From the NCBI GenBank assembly GCA_003538975.1, contig DPQQ01000010.1:334064-375338 (forward strand): DNA of 41,275 bases. Direction: 5' to 3'. The stretch comes from Clostridiales bacterium (GTDB lineage: Bacteria > Bacillota > Clostridia > Christensenellales > Borkfalkiaceae). The position numbers were made by a program, and so were the translations under genes. A model generated the notes under the pieces. That model saw only the letters and a program-made list of their open reading frames with translations, ran no database searches and was not told the origin of the DNA. Shown here in pieces: positions 14,336 to 22,516 of this stretch (position 1 is the first letter of the stretch; every line of letters begins with the position of its first letter).

Positions 14336-15070
14336 GTGAGAACTGCTATTATAACGGGAGCTTCCGGCGGAATAGGTTATCAGACTTCTCTGGCTTTCGT
14401 AAAAGCCGGATATGCGGTCGTAGCCGTATATAATTCAAATGAAGCTTCCGCAAAAAAACTTGCCGAAGAAGCTCAAAAATCGTATAACGGAATCGTTTAT
14501 CCCGTAAAAATCGATTTGGCTTCTTCGAAAAGCATTTCGGACGGAATAAAAGAAATTTTATCGGAGTTTAAGTCTATAGACGTTCTGGTAAATAACGCCG
14601 GCGTATCTTACGTCGGATTATTGCAGGACACTTCGGAACAAGATTACGACAGAGTTTTTAACGTCAATATGAAGTCCGCATTCTTGCTTACGAAAGCCGT
14701 TTTGCCGTCTATGATAGAAAAAAAACACGGCAAAATCGTAAACGTTTCGTCTATGTGGGGAGAAAGGGGCGCTTCGTGCGAGGTTGTGTATTCCGCTTCG
14801 AAAGCGGCTCTTGTTGGTTTTACTAAAGCTCTCGCTAAAGAAGTCGGACCTTCCGGAATAAACGTAAATACGGTTCTCCCGGGAGTCATAGACACAAAAA
14901 TGAATTCGAGGCTCACTCCCGAAGATATCGAAGAACTTAAAGATTCGACGGCGATGGGAAGAATAGGAACGCCCGAAGAAATAGCGGAGCTTATACTTTA
15001 TCTCTGTTCCGAAAAGTCGAGCTTTATAACCGGGCAGGCGATAGCCGCTGACGGCGGTTTTATCGGCTGA
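14336..15070 (+). CDS. SDR-family oxidoreductase, FabG-like
   Basis: A 244-residue classical short-chain dehydrogenase. The nucleotide-binding motif is TGASGGIG at residues 8-15, then NNAGVSY, and the catalytic set S139, Y152 and K156 (YSASK). The end (PEEIAELILYLCSEKSSFITGQAIAADGGFIG) is typical of 3-oxoacyl-ACP reductase-like enzymes that use NADP(H). Because no other fatty-acid genes lie nearby, FabG identity is not certain; the elongation-factor P-associated ymfI-type reductase is an alternative. Start GTG 14336 has CGGAG 7 nt upstream. It is 74 nt ahead of malQ, probably co-transcribed. Confidence 0.88.
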   Translation: MRTAIITGASGGIGYQTSLAFVKAGYAVVAVYNSNEASAKKLAEEAQKSYNGIVYPVKIDLASSKSISDGIKEILSEFKSIDVLVNNAGVSYVGLLQDTSEQDYDRVFNVNMKSAFLLTKAVLPSMIEKKHGKIVNVSSMWGERGASCEVVYSASKAALVGFTKALAKEVGPSGINVNTVLPGVIDTKMNSRLTPEDIEELKDSTAMGRIGTPEEIAELILYLCSEKSSFITGQAIAADGGFIG

Positions 15071-15144
15071 ATTCCGAAAAAACATTATAAACATAATCAA
15101 AATCAAATAAAAATCATAAAAATTCTTGAATATAAGGGCGAAAA

Positions 15145-16641
15145 ATGAAAAGATCAAGCGGAATTTTATTACATGTTTCCAGTCTGAAAAACAAATACGG
15201 CATAGGCACTTTCGGAACGGAATGTTACGAATTTATAGATTTCTTAAAAGAATCCGGGCAAAAATTCTGGGAAGTGTTACCGCTGAATCAGACGGGATTC
15301 GGCGATTCGCCGTATTCTTCGTGTTCGGTATTTTCGTTCAATCCGTATTTTATAAGTCCCAAAGCTTTAGCCGGCGAAGGGCTTTTACACGATAAAGAAC
15401 TTAAATGTTTCGAAGACGGCTCGAAGTACGTCGATTACGGCAAACTTTACAATACGAGATTCAGAATTTTGAGACTGGCGTTTTCAAGATTCGATAAAAA
15501 CGATAAAGAGTTCAGAAAATTCGTAAAAAAGAACGAATACGGCGATTATGCTCTTTATATGACCATAAAAGGGATTTTTTCCGGCAAAGCCTTTTACGAC
15601 TGGGCTCCCGAATATAAGTTCAGAAATTCCGATACAATGGAATACGTAAAAAAACAGTATAAAGAAGAAATTTTGTTCTGGCAGTTTTTGCAGTACGAAG
15701 CATCTTCCGAATGGGAAATGGTTAAGGGATACGCTAAAGAAAACGGTATTTCGATAATAGGAGATATGCCTTTTTATCCCGCATACGACAGCGCAGACGT
15801 TTGGGCGAACCCGAATCTATTTAAACTCGACGACAATCTTTTTCCGAGAAAAGTTGCGGGCGTTCCGCCGGATTATTTTTCCGAAACCGGTCAGCTTTGG
15901 GGCAATCCCGTTTACGACTTCGACGTTATGAAGTCAGACGGGTATTCCTGGTGGATAAAAAGATTTAAGTACGCTCTTAAAACTTTCGACTATGTCAGAT
16001 TAGACCATTTCAGAGGATTCGACAGATATTACGAAATCGACTACGGCAGACCGGACGCTAAAATCGGCAGATGGGTAAACGTTGACGGCGAAGGGTTCTT
16101 CAAAATCGTTCACGATAATGTAAAGAAGGATAGAATTATAGCCGAAGATCTCGGAATAATAGACGACGGAGTAAGAGAACTGCTTAAAAAATGCGGCTAT
16201 CCTGGAATGAGAATTTTATCTTTCGCTTTCAACGGGGATGAAAAAAACTTTTATCTTCCCGAAAAAATCGAAGACAATTCGGTATGTTTCACGGGTACGC
16301 ACGATAACGATACTCTTATAGGGCTTATCGAACATTTTTCTGAATGGGATAAAAAGAATTTTTATTCCGGAGTTAAAAACAGTCTCGGAATTTTCAAGAT
16401 AAAAAAGACGATAAAGACAGAAAAAGACCTTGCCGAAGCGGTTATCGAACTCGGCTTCGCGTGCAAGGCGGAACTTTTTATATTGCCTCTTACAGACGCT
16501 GCGCTTCTTACCGGCGATTACAGAATGAATACGCCGGGCAGGGAAACAGACAACTGGACGATGAGAATTCCTTCATCCGCGACTTCTAAAAAAATCTCGT
16601 CAAAGCTTAAAAAACTTTGCGAAAAGTATAAGAGAAACTGA
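15145..16641 (+). CDS. malQ: 4-alpha-glucanotransferase
   Basis: A GH77 amylomaltase that transfers alpha-1,4-glucan segments in maltodextrin and glycogen metabolism. Its 498 residues are full length. It begins RSSGILLHVSSLKNKYGIGTFG and has FWEVLPLNQTGFGDSPYSS. The catalytic nucleophile is the Asp in RLDHFRGFDRYYEI, the acid/base is the Glu in IIAEDLGII, and the third acid is in GTHDNDT. The C-terminal NTPGRETDNWTMR is standard. No other glycogen genes are present here. The ribosome site is AAGGG about 8 nt before the ATG. Confidence 0.95.
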   Translation: MKRSSGILLHVSSLKNKYGIGTFGTECYEFIDFLKESGQKFWEVLPLNQTGFGDSPYSSCSVFSFNPYFISPKALAGEGLLHDKELKCFEDGSKYVDYGKLYNTRFRILRLAFSRFDKNDKEFRKFVKKNEYGDYALYMTIKGIFSGKAFYDWAPEYKFRNSDTMEYVKKQYKEEILFWQFLQYEASSEWEMVKGYAKENGISIIGDMPFYPAYDSADVWANPNLFKLDDNLFPRKVAGVPPDYFSETGQLWGNPVYDFDVMKSDGYSWWIKRFKYALKTFDYVRLDHFRGFDRYYEIDYGRPDAKIGRWVNVDGEGFFKIVHDNVKKDRIIAEDLGIIDDGVRELLKKCGYPGMRILSFAFNGDEKNFYLPEKIEDNSVCFTGTHDNDTLIGLIEHFSEWDKKNFYSGVKNSLGIFKIKKTIKTEKDLAEAVIELGFACKAELFILPLTDAALLTGDYRMNTPGRETDNWTMRIPSSATSKKISSKLKKLCEKYKRN

Positions 16642-16712
16642 TTTTAAAAAGGCTGAAATATACGGAAATAAGATTTGCGGTATTAAGCAAGATTATAACT
16701 ATAAATACGGTA

Positions 16713-17309
16713 TCAAACTATGAAACCGAAATTCCAGCAGAAAAGAAGATAAACAAGGTATACGTCGAGGGCGGTAAGAACCGGCATAAGGAGCATAAAA
16801 AGCATGCTTTTGAGCTTATATTTCATGATAAACATAAAAGCGTAAATGCCGCCCGCTCCGCCTAAAAGAGCGGGTAAAAACAATTTTATGTCGCCGACTT
16901 TTTCTTTGTTCATTTTTCTGATGCGTTTTTCTTCCTTTTCAGTGAACTTTTTATTTGTAAAATAGTCAGTTTTCAATGAAGAATAAACGGGAGACGGTTG
17001 ACTTTTTTCAGCGTAATCGGTTTCGTTTTTCTCGCTTTCGGGAGCAGCTTCTGTACCGGAAGCTGCGACTTGATTTTCAGACGTGCAAGCGGACTGATCT
17101 TCTAAAGCTTTGTTTTCGTCAGCGTTCTCGGGTATATCTGACTTGTCGGTTCCGTCATAACTTGTTGCGGGCGGTTCTGTAAAAAGCACGCCGGAATTTA
17201 AGAGAGACGAAAATTCTGCGGCGTCCTTCTGATATTTAAGCATAAGTGCGCCGTAAACGTTGACTGCGATAAAATAGGTTATAAAAACGATATAACAAAC
17301 GGTGAGCAT
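16713..17309 (-). CDS. DUF1294-type membrane protein with acidic insert
   Basis: 198 residues, minus strand, convergent with malQ. Residues 1-25 form one membrane segment. Residues about 28-120 are hydrophilic, rich in Asp, Glu, Ser, Pro and Ala and low in complexity. Residues about 133-198 hold two or three membrane segments, beginning LFLPALLGGAGGIYAFMFIMKYKLKS. The LLGGAGG...F..KLKS...F pattern resembles DUF1294 proteins, where a short cytoplasmic loop is normal; the ~95-residue insert is unusual. No function is known. The start is supported by AAGGA about 11 nt upstream. No clear terminator was seen in the 71-nt gap to malQ. Confidence 0.65.
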   Translation of the reverse strand: MLTVCYIVFITYFIAVNVYGALMLKYQKDAAEFSSLLNSGVLFTEPPATSYDGTDKSDIPENADENKALEDQSACTSENQVAASGTEAAPESEKNETDYAEKSQPSPVYSSLKTDYFTNKKFTEKEEKRIRKMNKEKVGDIKLFLPALLGGAGGIYAFMFIMKYKLKSMLFMLLMPVLTALDVYLVYLLFCWNFGFIV

Positions 17310-17360
17310 AATATTTTAATCCTTAAATTTAAAATATTTTGCCCGATTTTTTTGAAAATA

Positions 17361-17390
17361 TAGACATTTAAGCCGTTTTTATGCTAAAAT
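17361..17390 (+). promoter_or_regulatory. Promoter for nrdR-lgt
   Basis: TAGACA (17361-17366), 18-nt spacer, TAAAAT (17385-17390) preceded by TGC (extended -10). The leader of about 80 nt leads to nrdR. Confidence 0.65.
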
Positions 17391-17477
17391 AATAAAAATA
17401 CAGGGATAGCTTATAATATAAAACTATAAAGAAGCGATCCCGAAAGAAATACAGAATTTTATATCAGGGGATTTATA

Positions 17478-17930
17478 ATGAAGTGTATTTACTGCGGTTG
17501 TATGGACAGTAAGGTTGTCGATTCGCGTTCGTCGGAGGACGGATCTTCGATAAGAAGAAGAAGGGAATGTATGCAGTGCGGCAAGCGTTTCACTACATAC
17601 GAAACGATTGAAACCGCTACAGTTCTCGTCGTAAAAAGCGACGGCATGAGACAAGCCTTCGATTCGAATAAGATAAAAGCGGGGATAATAAAGGCGTGCG
17701 AAAAACGTCCCGTTCCCATGCAGAAAATCGATCAGCTTGTAGACAGTATAAGAAAAAGAGTTTACAATAATCTCGATCAGGAAATAACTTCCAAAGCCAT
17801 CGGTGAAATGGTTATGGAAGGTCTTAAAGAAATAGACGAAGTCGCTTACGTAAGGTTCGCTTCTGTCTATCGCTCGTTCAAGGATATTTCGTCTTTTATG
17901 AACGAACTCGAAAAAATGATAAAAAAATAA
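17478..17930 (+). CDS. nrdR: Transcriptional repressor NrdR
   Basis: NrdR senses ATP/dATP and represses ribonucleotide reductase genes. The 150 residues begin with the zinc ribbon MKCIYCGCMDSKVVDSR...RRRECMQCGKRFTTYE (four Cys), followed by an ATP-cone domain (VVKSDGMRQAFDSNKIKAGIIKAC; AYVRFASVYRSFKD). The length is typical. No ribonucleotide reductase genes are in the window, and no NrdR box pair was recognised upstream of it. It is followed 55 nt later by lgt in the same direction. Confidence 0.96.
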   Translation: MKCIYCGCMDSKVVDSRSSEDGSSIRRRRECMQCGKRFTTYETIETATVLVVKSDGMRQAFDSNKIKAGIIKACEKRPVPMQKIDQLVDSIRKRVYNNLDQEITSKAIGEMVMEGLKEIDEVAYVRFASVYRSFKDISSFMNELEKMIKK

Positions 17931-17985
17931 TATTTAAAAAGTATTTATTAAAATATTATAAAACGACTAATATAAGAGGGCTTTT

Positions 17986-18855
17986 ATGCATCCGCAACCA
18001 TTATTCGAATTATTCGGCAGGGGCGTGCATCTTTACGGCATATGCATAGCCGTGGGAATACTTGCCTGCATAATACTGCTATTCAGATTTTTAACGCTTA
18101 ACAAGGTCCCGTCGGACGTGCAGGACTTTATTTATTTTACGGCTATTTTCGCTATAATACTCGGCTTTCTGAGCGCGATGCTTTTTCAGGCGATTTACGA
18201 CTATATCGCAAATCCGTCTGCGGGCTTCAAAATTACCGGAAGCATAACGGCAATGGGCGGCATAACGGGAGGCGCGGCGGCGTTCATCGCTATTTATTTC
18301 GGAATAGGTTATTTTGTTTTTAGGAAAAAGAACAATATTCACGTTAAATATTTTAACGAATTATTCAGATTTGCGCCGATAGGAATAACGGTTGCACACG
18401 GCTTCGGAAGAATAGGATGTCTTTTCGCGGGTTGCTGCCACGGAGCGTATCTCGGTCCCGATCCTGTTGCGGGCGGATTGTATATGCAGGGAACCGTTTA
18501 TAGCGAAGCTCTAGGCGAATATGTTACGAAGTGGGGATATTACGTTCCCACTCAGCTCTACGAATCGATATTTTTATTCGTTCTTGCTGGTATTTTAACT
18601 TTTTTATACTTCAAAAAACGCTTTAACTGCACGATGATCGTTTATCTTATCGCATACGGTGTATGGAGATTTGTCATAGAATTCTTCAGAACCGATTACA
18701 GAGGAGGGACTGCGGGGCTTACTCCGTCGCAGTGGCAATCTTTTATTTTTATAGGAATTGCCGTCGCTCTTATAATAGTTTATAAAATCAAAAAATATCA
18801 GGTTTGTCTTCCGCCGCTCGATAGAGACGGGGATGAGAATAAACCGATAAAATAG
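17986..18855 (+). CDS. lgt: Prolipoprotein diacylglyceryl transferase
   Basis: Lgt transfers diacylglycerol from phosphatidylglycerol to the lipobox cysteine of prelipoproteins in the cytoplasmic membrane. The 289-residue protein has about seven membrane segments. The Lgt signature FGRIGCLFAGCCHGA with the essential Arg is present, as are the MGGITGG loop and PTQLYESI. A C-terminal WRFVIEFFRTDYRGG block is also typical. The tail ends in a short charged segment. A strong terminator follows at 18885-18918. Ribosome site AGAGGG. Confidence 0.94.
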   Translation: MHPQPLFELFGRGVHLYGICIAVGILACIILLFRFLTLNKVPSDVQDFIYFTAIFAIILGFLSAMLFQAIYDYIANPSAGFKITGSITAMGGITGGAAAFIAIYFGIGYFVFRKKNNIHVKYFNELFRFAPIGITVAHGFGRIGCLFAGCCHGAYLGPDPVAGGLYMQGTVYSEALGEYVTKWGYYVPTQLYESIFLFVLAGILTFLYFKKRFNCTMIVYLIAYGVWRFVIEFFRTDYRGGTAGLTPSQWQSFIFIGIAVALIIVYKIKKYQVCLPPLDRDGDENKPIK

Positions 18856-18884
18856 AAAAATCTTGTATAAATCTGATGAAAAAA

Positions 18885-18918
18885 GAACGCGCCTTTTTTT
18901 TCCGGTGCGTTCTTTTTT
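18885..18918 (+). terminator. Intrinsic terminator after lgt
   Basis: GAACGCGCC (18885-18893) pairs with GGTGCGTTC (18904-18912) with one G-T wobble, extended by flanking A/T pairs and followed by six T. The A-run on the other side makes it potentially bidirectional. Confidence 0.85.
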
Positions 18919-18980
18919 CGTACGATAATAAAATAAGTCGCGTTAAAAGCGGATTTTTTAAAGTAAAAAAAGAGAACGAA

Positions 18981-19003
18981 AAAACGCCCGACCGAAGTCG
19001 GGC
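18981..19003 (-). terminator. Intrinsic terminator after rpsT
   Basis: On the minus strand GCCCGAC (19003-18997) and GTCGGGC (18992-18986) pair around a TTCG tetraloop, followed by G then a T-run (18984-18979). It ends the monocistronic rpsT transcript. Confidence 0.88.
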
Positions 19004-19033
19004 TATTCACGTCGATATTAAACTCGAGAAGAA

Positions 19034-19291
19034 TTAACCGTTAACTTTTTTGGAAAGCTTGGCTTTTTTATTAGCCGCGTTGTTTCTGTGTAAAACACCC
19101 TTCGAGACAGCGGAGTCGATAGCAGAGAAGGTTTCGTTCAAAGCTGACTTAGCTTCTTCGGTCTTACCTTCGTTTACGAGAAGTTCAACCTTTTTGACGT
19201 AGGTTCTGACTTCGTTTTTAATCATTTTGTTCTGAGCTGCTTTTTTGTTTGATACGAGTACGCGTTTTTTAGCGGATTTAATGTTAGGCAT
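19034..19291 (-). CDS. rpsT: 30S ribosomal protein S20
   Basis: An 85-residue, very basic, helical primary 16S-binding protein of the small subunit. It starts MPNIKSAKKRVLVSNKKAAQN (compare the family's MPNIKSAKKRV) and contains the conserved KGVLHRNNAANKKAKLSKKV end. It has its own promoter and terminator and is transcribed opposite its neighbours lgt and murI. The ribosome site is AAGGAG, about 8 nt from the start. Confidence 0.97.
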   Translation of the reverse strand: MPNIKSAKKRVLVSNKKAAQNKMIKNEVRTYVKKVELLVNEGKTEEAKSALNETFSAIDSAVSKGVLHRNNAANKKAKLSKKVNG

Positions 19292-19332
19292 TTATAATCT
19301 CCTTGAAGAAATATCTTTTTAGTTCTTTGCTT

Positions 19333-19361
19333 ATTTTAGCATAATTTTATATCTTTGGCAA
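19333..19361 (-). promoter_or_regulatory. Promoter for rpsT
   Basis: On the minus strand TTGCCA (19361-19356), 17-nt spacer, TAAAAT (19338-19333) preceded by TGC (extended -10). The leader is about 35 nt. Confidence 0.78.
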
Positions 19362-19471
19362 CTATATTTTTAATAAATTCGATAAATTTGTTATGGTAAA
19401 ACAATTTATATGTTTATTGAATATATTATATAGATTATAACTTCTTTTTTATAGTATAAAAGGCGGTAAAA

Positions 19472-20182
19472 ATGAGGATAGGAGTCTTTGACAGCGGTAT
19501 CGGCGGAATATCTGTTCTTATAAGGCTTGTTAGAGAATTAAAAAACGCGGAATTCGTATATTACGGCGATAATGAAAACGCGCCTTACGGAAACAGGAGC
19601 GACAGGGATATAATAAAACTTTCTTTTTTTGCTGCGAATAAGCTTTTATCTTATAATGCGGACGCGATAGTCGTTGCGTGCAATACGGCAAGTACGGTTG
19701 CGGGAAGCACTCTCGGTAAAATTCTGCCCGTTCCCGTTTTCGGAATCTGTCCGCCCGCCGAAAGAGAACTGTCCAAAAGCAAAACTCTTCTTTTGTGTAC
19801 CGAAGCGACCGCGAAACGTTACCGTAAATACGAAGGCGTAAACGGCTTTAATGTTTATCCGGTAAAAGGATTGGTCGAAAAAATAGAAGGAGATCCTTTG
19901 TCAGCGGAAAAAATAGACGTAAAACCTTTTTTAAAAGGAATAACGGAGAGGTATGAAACGGTGATTTTGGGATGTACACATTATTATTTCGTAAAAATTG
20001 GGATAGCAAACCACTTGCGACCAAATAAAATTACGGACGGTGAAAACGAACTTGTAAAAGCTATAAAATATTATCCTAAATTAGTCAAAAATGAAAAATC
20101 GTCAAGTAAAAACAAGGTTTTATTCATAGGGTACGAGACAGATAAAAACGAACATATGTTTGATAAGTGGTTTACTGAATAA
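19472..20182 (+). CDS. murI: Glutamate racemase
   Basis: MurI makes D-glutamate for peptidoglycan by a two-cysteine acid/base mechanism. The N-terminus MRIGVFDSGIGGISVL and YGDNENAPYG are standard. The catalytic cysteines are C70 in VVACNTAS and C168 in LGCTHYYF. At 236 residues it is somewhat shorter than the usual 260-270, mainly in the C-terminal part. Ribosome site AGGCGG. It lies upstream of mraZ in the same direction, next to the cell-wall cluster it feeds, but mraZ has its own strong promoter. Confidence 0.93.
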   Translation: MRIGVFDSGIGGISVLIRLVRELKNAEFVYYGDNENAPYGNRSDRDIIKLSFFAANKLLSYNADAIVVACNTASTVAGSTLGKILPVPVFGICPPAERELSKSKTLLLCTEATAKRYRKYEGVNGFNVYPVKGLVEKIEGDPLSAEKIDVKPFLKGITERYETVILGCTHYYFVKIGIANHLRPNKITDGENELVKAIKYYPKLVKNEKSSSKNKVLFIGYETDKNEHMFDKWFTE

Positions 20183-20225
20183 AATGCGACAAAAAATTTT
20201 TTATTTTGCAGTAAAAATTTTTTAA

Positions 20226-20243
20226 AAAGTGGTTGACAGTGGT
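20226..20243 (+). promoter_or_regulatory. Candidate MraZ operator repeats
   Basis: Two GTGGT repeats start at 20229 and 20239, exactly one helical turn apart, overlapping the -35 of the mraZ promoter. The first is preceded by AA, giving AAAGTGG. MraZ binds GTG-containing direct repeats with 10-bp spacing upstream of its own gene in other bacteria, so autorepression is inferred. Confidence 0.6.
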
Positions 20244-20261
20244 CAAAATTTTAAGTATAAT
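20233..20261 (+). promoter_or_regulatory. Consensus promoter of mraZ-rsmH-ftsL operon
   Basis: TTGACA (20233-20238), 17-nt spacer, TATAAT (20256-20261): a perfect sigma-A consensus with optimal spacing. Such a strong promoter fits control by a repressor at the overlapping MraZ-type repeats. Confidence 0.92.
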
Positions 20262-20291
20262 AAAAGTACGATTGAAGGGGGGATAAAAGTT

Positions 20292-20738
20292 TTGAACGAA
20301 AGACTTTACAAGCATCAGCTTGACGCAAAAAACAGAATGCGTATCCCCGCAAAACTTCGCGAAGGCTTGGGCGACGGTTATTCGATAACCTGCGCCGCCG
20401 GCGGATGTCTTTCGGTAATGAGCAAGGCGGAAACGGACGAGCTGCTTAATAAGTTCTCAAAGGTTTCGAGATTCAACGCTAAAGCCCAAAAGGTAATAAG
20501 ATTCTTCGTTTCCAATCTTTGGGAAGCGGAGGAGGACAAGCAGGGCAGAATCCTTATTCCCGAAAACTTAAGAAAGTTCGCCAAACTTGACAAAAACCTT
20601 ATAATACTCAGAAACGTCAACGGCATCGAAATCTGGAGCGAAGAAGTCTGGAACGAATATATGTCCGATATGGATATAAACGGTCTCGACGAACAGCTCG
20701 AAGAACTCGACTCCGTATTCGAAGGCGCAGATCTGTAA
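20292..20738 (+). CDS. mraZ: Division/cell wall regulator MraZ
   Basis: MraZ is an AbrB-like, ring-forming DNA-binding protein that regulates the dcw cluster. The 148-residue protein has the two swapped-hairpin repeats: LYKHQLDAKNRMRIPAKLREGLG and AEEDKQGRILIPENLRKFAKLDKNLIILRNVNGIEIW. The start is taken as TTG 20292, 9 nt after the GGGGGG run at 20277-20282. An in-frame extension back to 20229 would run through the promoter and cannot be translated from that transcript. rsmH follows 9 nt later. Confidence 0.94.
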   Translation: MNERLYKHQLDAKNRMRIPAKLREGLGDGYSITCAAGGCLSVMSKAETDELLNKFSKVSRFNAKAQKVIRFFVSNLWEAEEDKQGRILIPENLRKFAKLDKNLIILRNVNGIEIWSEEVWNEYMSDMDINGLDEQLEELDSVFEGADL

Positions 20739-20747
20739 GGACGCGCT

Positions 20748-21713
20748 ATGGACGGACTTAATCATTATTCCGTAATGCTCGAAGAGTGCATGGACGGACT
20801 TAAACTGAAAAACGGCGGAATATATTTTGACGGAACCTTAGGCGGCGCTGGACATTCTTACGAGATATTAAAAAGAACCGCTCCGGACGGAAAGCTTGTG
20901 GCAACCGACCTTGACGACTACGCTTTGAAAAGAGCGGACGAAAAGCTTAAAGAGTTTTCGGGAAGATATACGCTTATAAAAGACAATTTCAAAGATTTTG
21001 CCAAAATAAAAGAAAAACTTAACATAGACGCCTTTGACGGAATACTTCTGGATCTCGGAGTTTCGAGTTTCCAGCTGGACGATAAAAGCCGGGGATTTTC
21101 GTACATGGCGGAAGACGAACAACTCGATATGAGAATGGATCAGGTTCAAAGTTTTTCGGCAAAAGACGTGGTAAACGGTTATTCCGAAGAAAAACTCGCA
21201 AGAATTTTCACGGAATACGGGGAAGAAAAGTTTTCGAAACAGATCGCTAAAAAAATCGTTTCGGAAAGAAAGAACGCTTCTATAAACACCTGCGGCGAAC
21301 TCAACAGAATAATAAGGGAAACAATCCCGAAAAAATTTCAGCAGGACGGTCATCCGTCAAAGAGAGTTTATCAGGCGATAAGAATAGAAGTAAACGGGGA
21401 ACTCGACGAACTTAAAGAAACTGTTCTTTGTATGGCGAGAAGTCTTAAAATCGGCGGTAGAATAGTTATTTTAACATTTCATTCGCTCGAAGACAGACTC
21501 GTAAAGAACGCATTTAAGGAACTCGAATGCGACTGCATATGCGACAAACATTCGCCGATATGCACTTGCGATAAGACTCAGGAAGTTGAAATAATAACAA
21601 AACATCCGATCTTGGCGTCAGAAAAAGAATTAGGGGAAAACTCAAGATCGAAAAGCGCAAAATTAAGAATTGCGGAAAGAGTATTTAAGGAGAAAAAACA
21701 TGTTAACTTTTAA
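20748..21713 (+). CDS. rsmH: 16S rRNA (cytosine(1402)-N4)-methyltransferase
   Basis: RsmH (MraW) methylates N4 of C1402 in the decoding centre using S-adenosylmethionine. It opens NHYSVMLEECMDGL (the family's H-x-P/S-VLL-x-E). The SAM motif is FDGTLGGAGHS, followed by DGILLDLGVSSFQLDDKSRGFSY and RIVILTFHSLEDRLVKN. The 321-residue length is normal. A Cys-rich stretch near the C-terminus (CDCICDKHSPICTCD) lies where many Firmicute homologues have a short Cys cluster. Its last 14 bases overlap the FtsL-like gene. Confidence 0.96.
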   Translation: MDGLNHYSVMLEECMDGLKLKNGGIYFDGTLGGAGHSYEILKRTAPDGKLVATDLDDYALKRADEKLKEFSGRYTLIKDNFKDFAKIKEKLNIDAFDGILLDLGVSSFQLDDKSRGFSYMAEDEQLDMRMDQVQSFSAKDVVNGYSEEKLARIFTEYGEEKFSKQIAKKIVSERKNASINTCGELNRIIRETIPKKFQQDGHPSKRVYQAIRIEVNGELDELKETVLCMARSLKIGGRIVILTFHSLEDRLVKNAFKELECDCICDKHSPICTCDKTQEVEIITKHPILASEKELGENSRSKSAKLRIAERVFKEKKHVNF

Positions 21714-22314
21714 ACGTAACGAAACGTCAGATAAAAGATATGATTCCGATACGATGGTTCTTGACAGAGATAACACGGTATCGGCGTTCGATATAATCGA
21801 AGAAGCGAAAGCGAACGAAACCGAAGCCGAACTCAAAGAAAGAAAGTCGAGATGTCTTGACAGACTCCTTAATTACGAGCAGTATACGGTAGAAAAAAAT
21901 AATAAAGAAGAAAAAGTTTCGGTAGAGGATACTCTCGATAAAATGATATCCGACGCCGACGGCATGCAGCTCACCAAAGACGATCTTCTTCCTTCGAGCA
22001 CTACCATGCAGTTTGAAAACAACGATGAAATCGAAGATTTTGAAAAGGATATCGACGTTTCTTCTTCTAAAAGCATAAAGCCGATAGGTAAACTTCTTAT
22101 CGTGGCTTATTGCGCACTTGTTTCGATAATCATGGCTTTGATTATCGTAAATACCGGAATTATCAACAATCTTAACGATTCCGCGACCGAACGCCGCGAA
22201 AGAGTTAACGACCTTCAGTCCGAATACGAAAGAGTTATGGACGAAGTCGATAACGTTAATTCCGAAGACTACGTCAAAAAAGTAGCCGAAAACGAGTACG
22301 AAATGGTAAAATAA
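21700..22314 (+). CDS. FtsL-like divisome protein with long cytoplasmic domain
   Basis: 204 residues with one membrane segment at about 131-153 (LLIVAYCALVSIIMALIIVNTGI). A short extracytoplasmic coiled coil follows (ATERRERVNDLQSEYERVMDEVDNV) and the protein ends NEYEMVK. Topology and position, directly after rsmH and before the transpeptidase, are those of FtsL. FtsL is usually 90-120 residues; here about 130 charged residues precede the membrane segment. Sequence similarity alone is weak, as is normal for FtsL. ATG 21700 is chosen because AAGGAG lies just upstream. A terminator follows. Confidence 0.7.
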   Translation: MLTFKRNETSDKRYDSDTMVLDRDNTVSAFDIIEEAKANETEAELKERKSRCLDRLLNYEQYTVEKNNKEEKVSVEDTLDKMISDADGMQLTKDDLLPSSTTMQFENNDEIEDFEKDIDVSSSKSIKPIGKLLIVAYCALVSIIMALIIVNTGIINNLNDSATERRERVNDLQSEYERVMDEVDNVNSEDYVKKVAENEYEMVK

Positions 22315-22355
22315 TCGTACCGACTTAATTTGATTACACCTTACCCTTCTTAAAA

Positions 22356-22387
22356 AGGACCGGCGGGTTATCCCGTCGGTTCTTTTT
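22356..22387 (+). terminator. Intrinsic terminator after the ftsL-like gene
   Basis: GGACCGGCGGG (22357-22367) pairs with CCCGTCGGTTC (22372-22382) around a 4-nt loop, with two G-T wobbles, followed by five T (22383-22387). It separates mraZ-rsmH-ftsL from the transpeptidase gene, which then needs its own promoter; none is obvious in the AT-rich stretch that follows. Confidence 0.85.
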
Positions 22388-22516
22388 GCGTTATATAAAA
22401 GTCATGTAATAACCGAATATATTTATGCGGTCGGAATAATGTTTTATTTTTTTTAATATAATAAGCCGAATATACTTATAGGGCGAGCCGTAGGCTGTCG
22501 GTTCGTAAGGTAGTAA

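Noticed and set aside
19410..19465. Promoter for murI in the AT-rich stretch before it.
   Set aside because: TTGAAT is present, but no -10 lies at an acceptable spacing.
20229..20291. Longer mraZ start at 20229.
   Set aside because: It would lie inside the promoter and upstream of the predicted transcription start; the MraZ fold begins after TTG 20292.
22484..22505. Hairpin CGAGCCG/CGGTTCG upstream of ftsI.
   Set aside because: Seven base pairs with a wobble and no T-run, shortly before the start codon; not strong enough to call a regulatory element.
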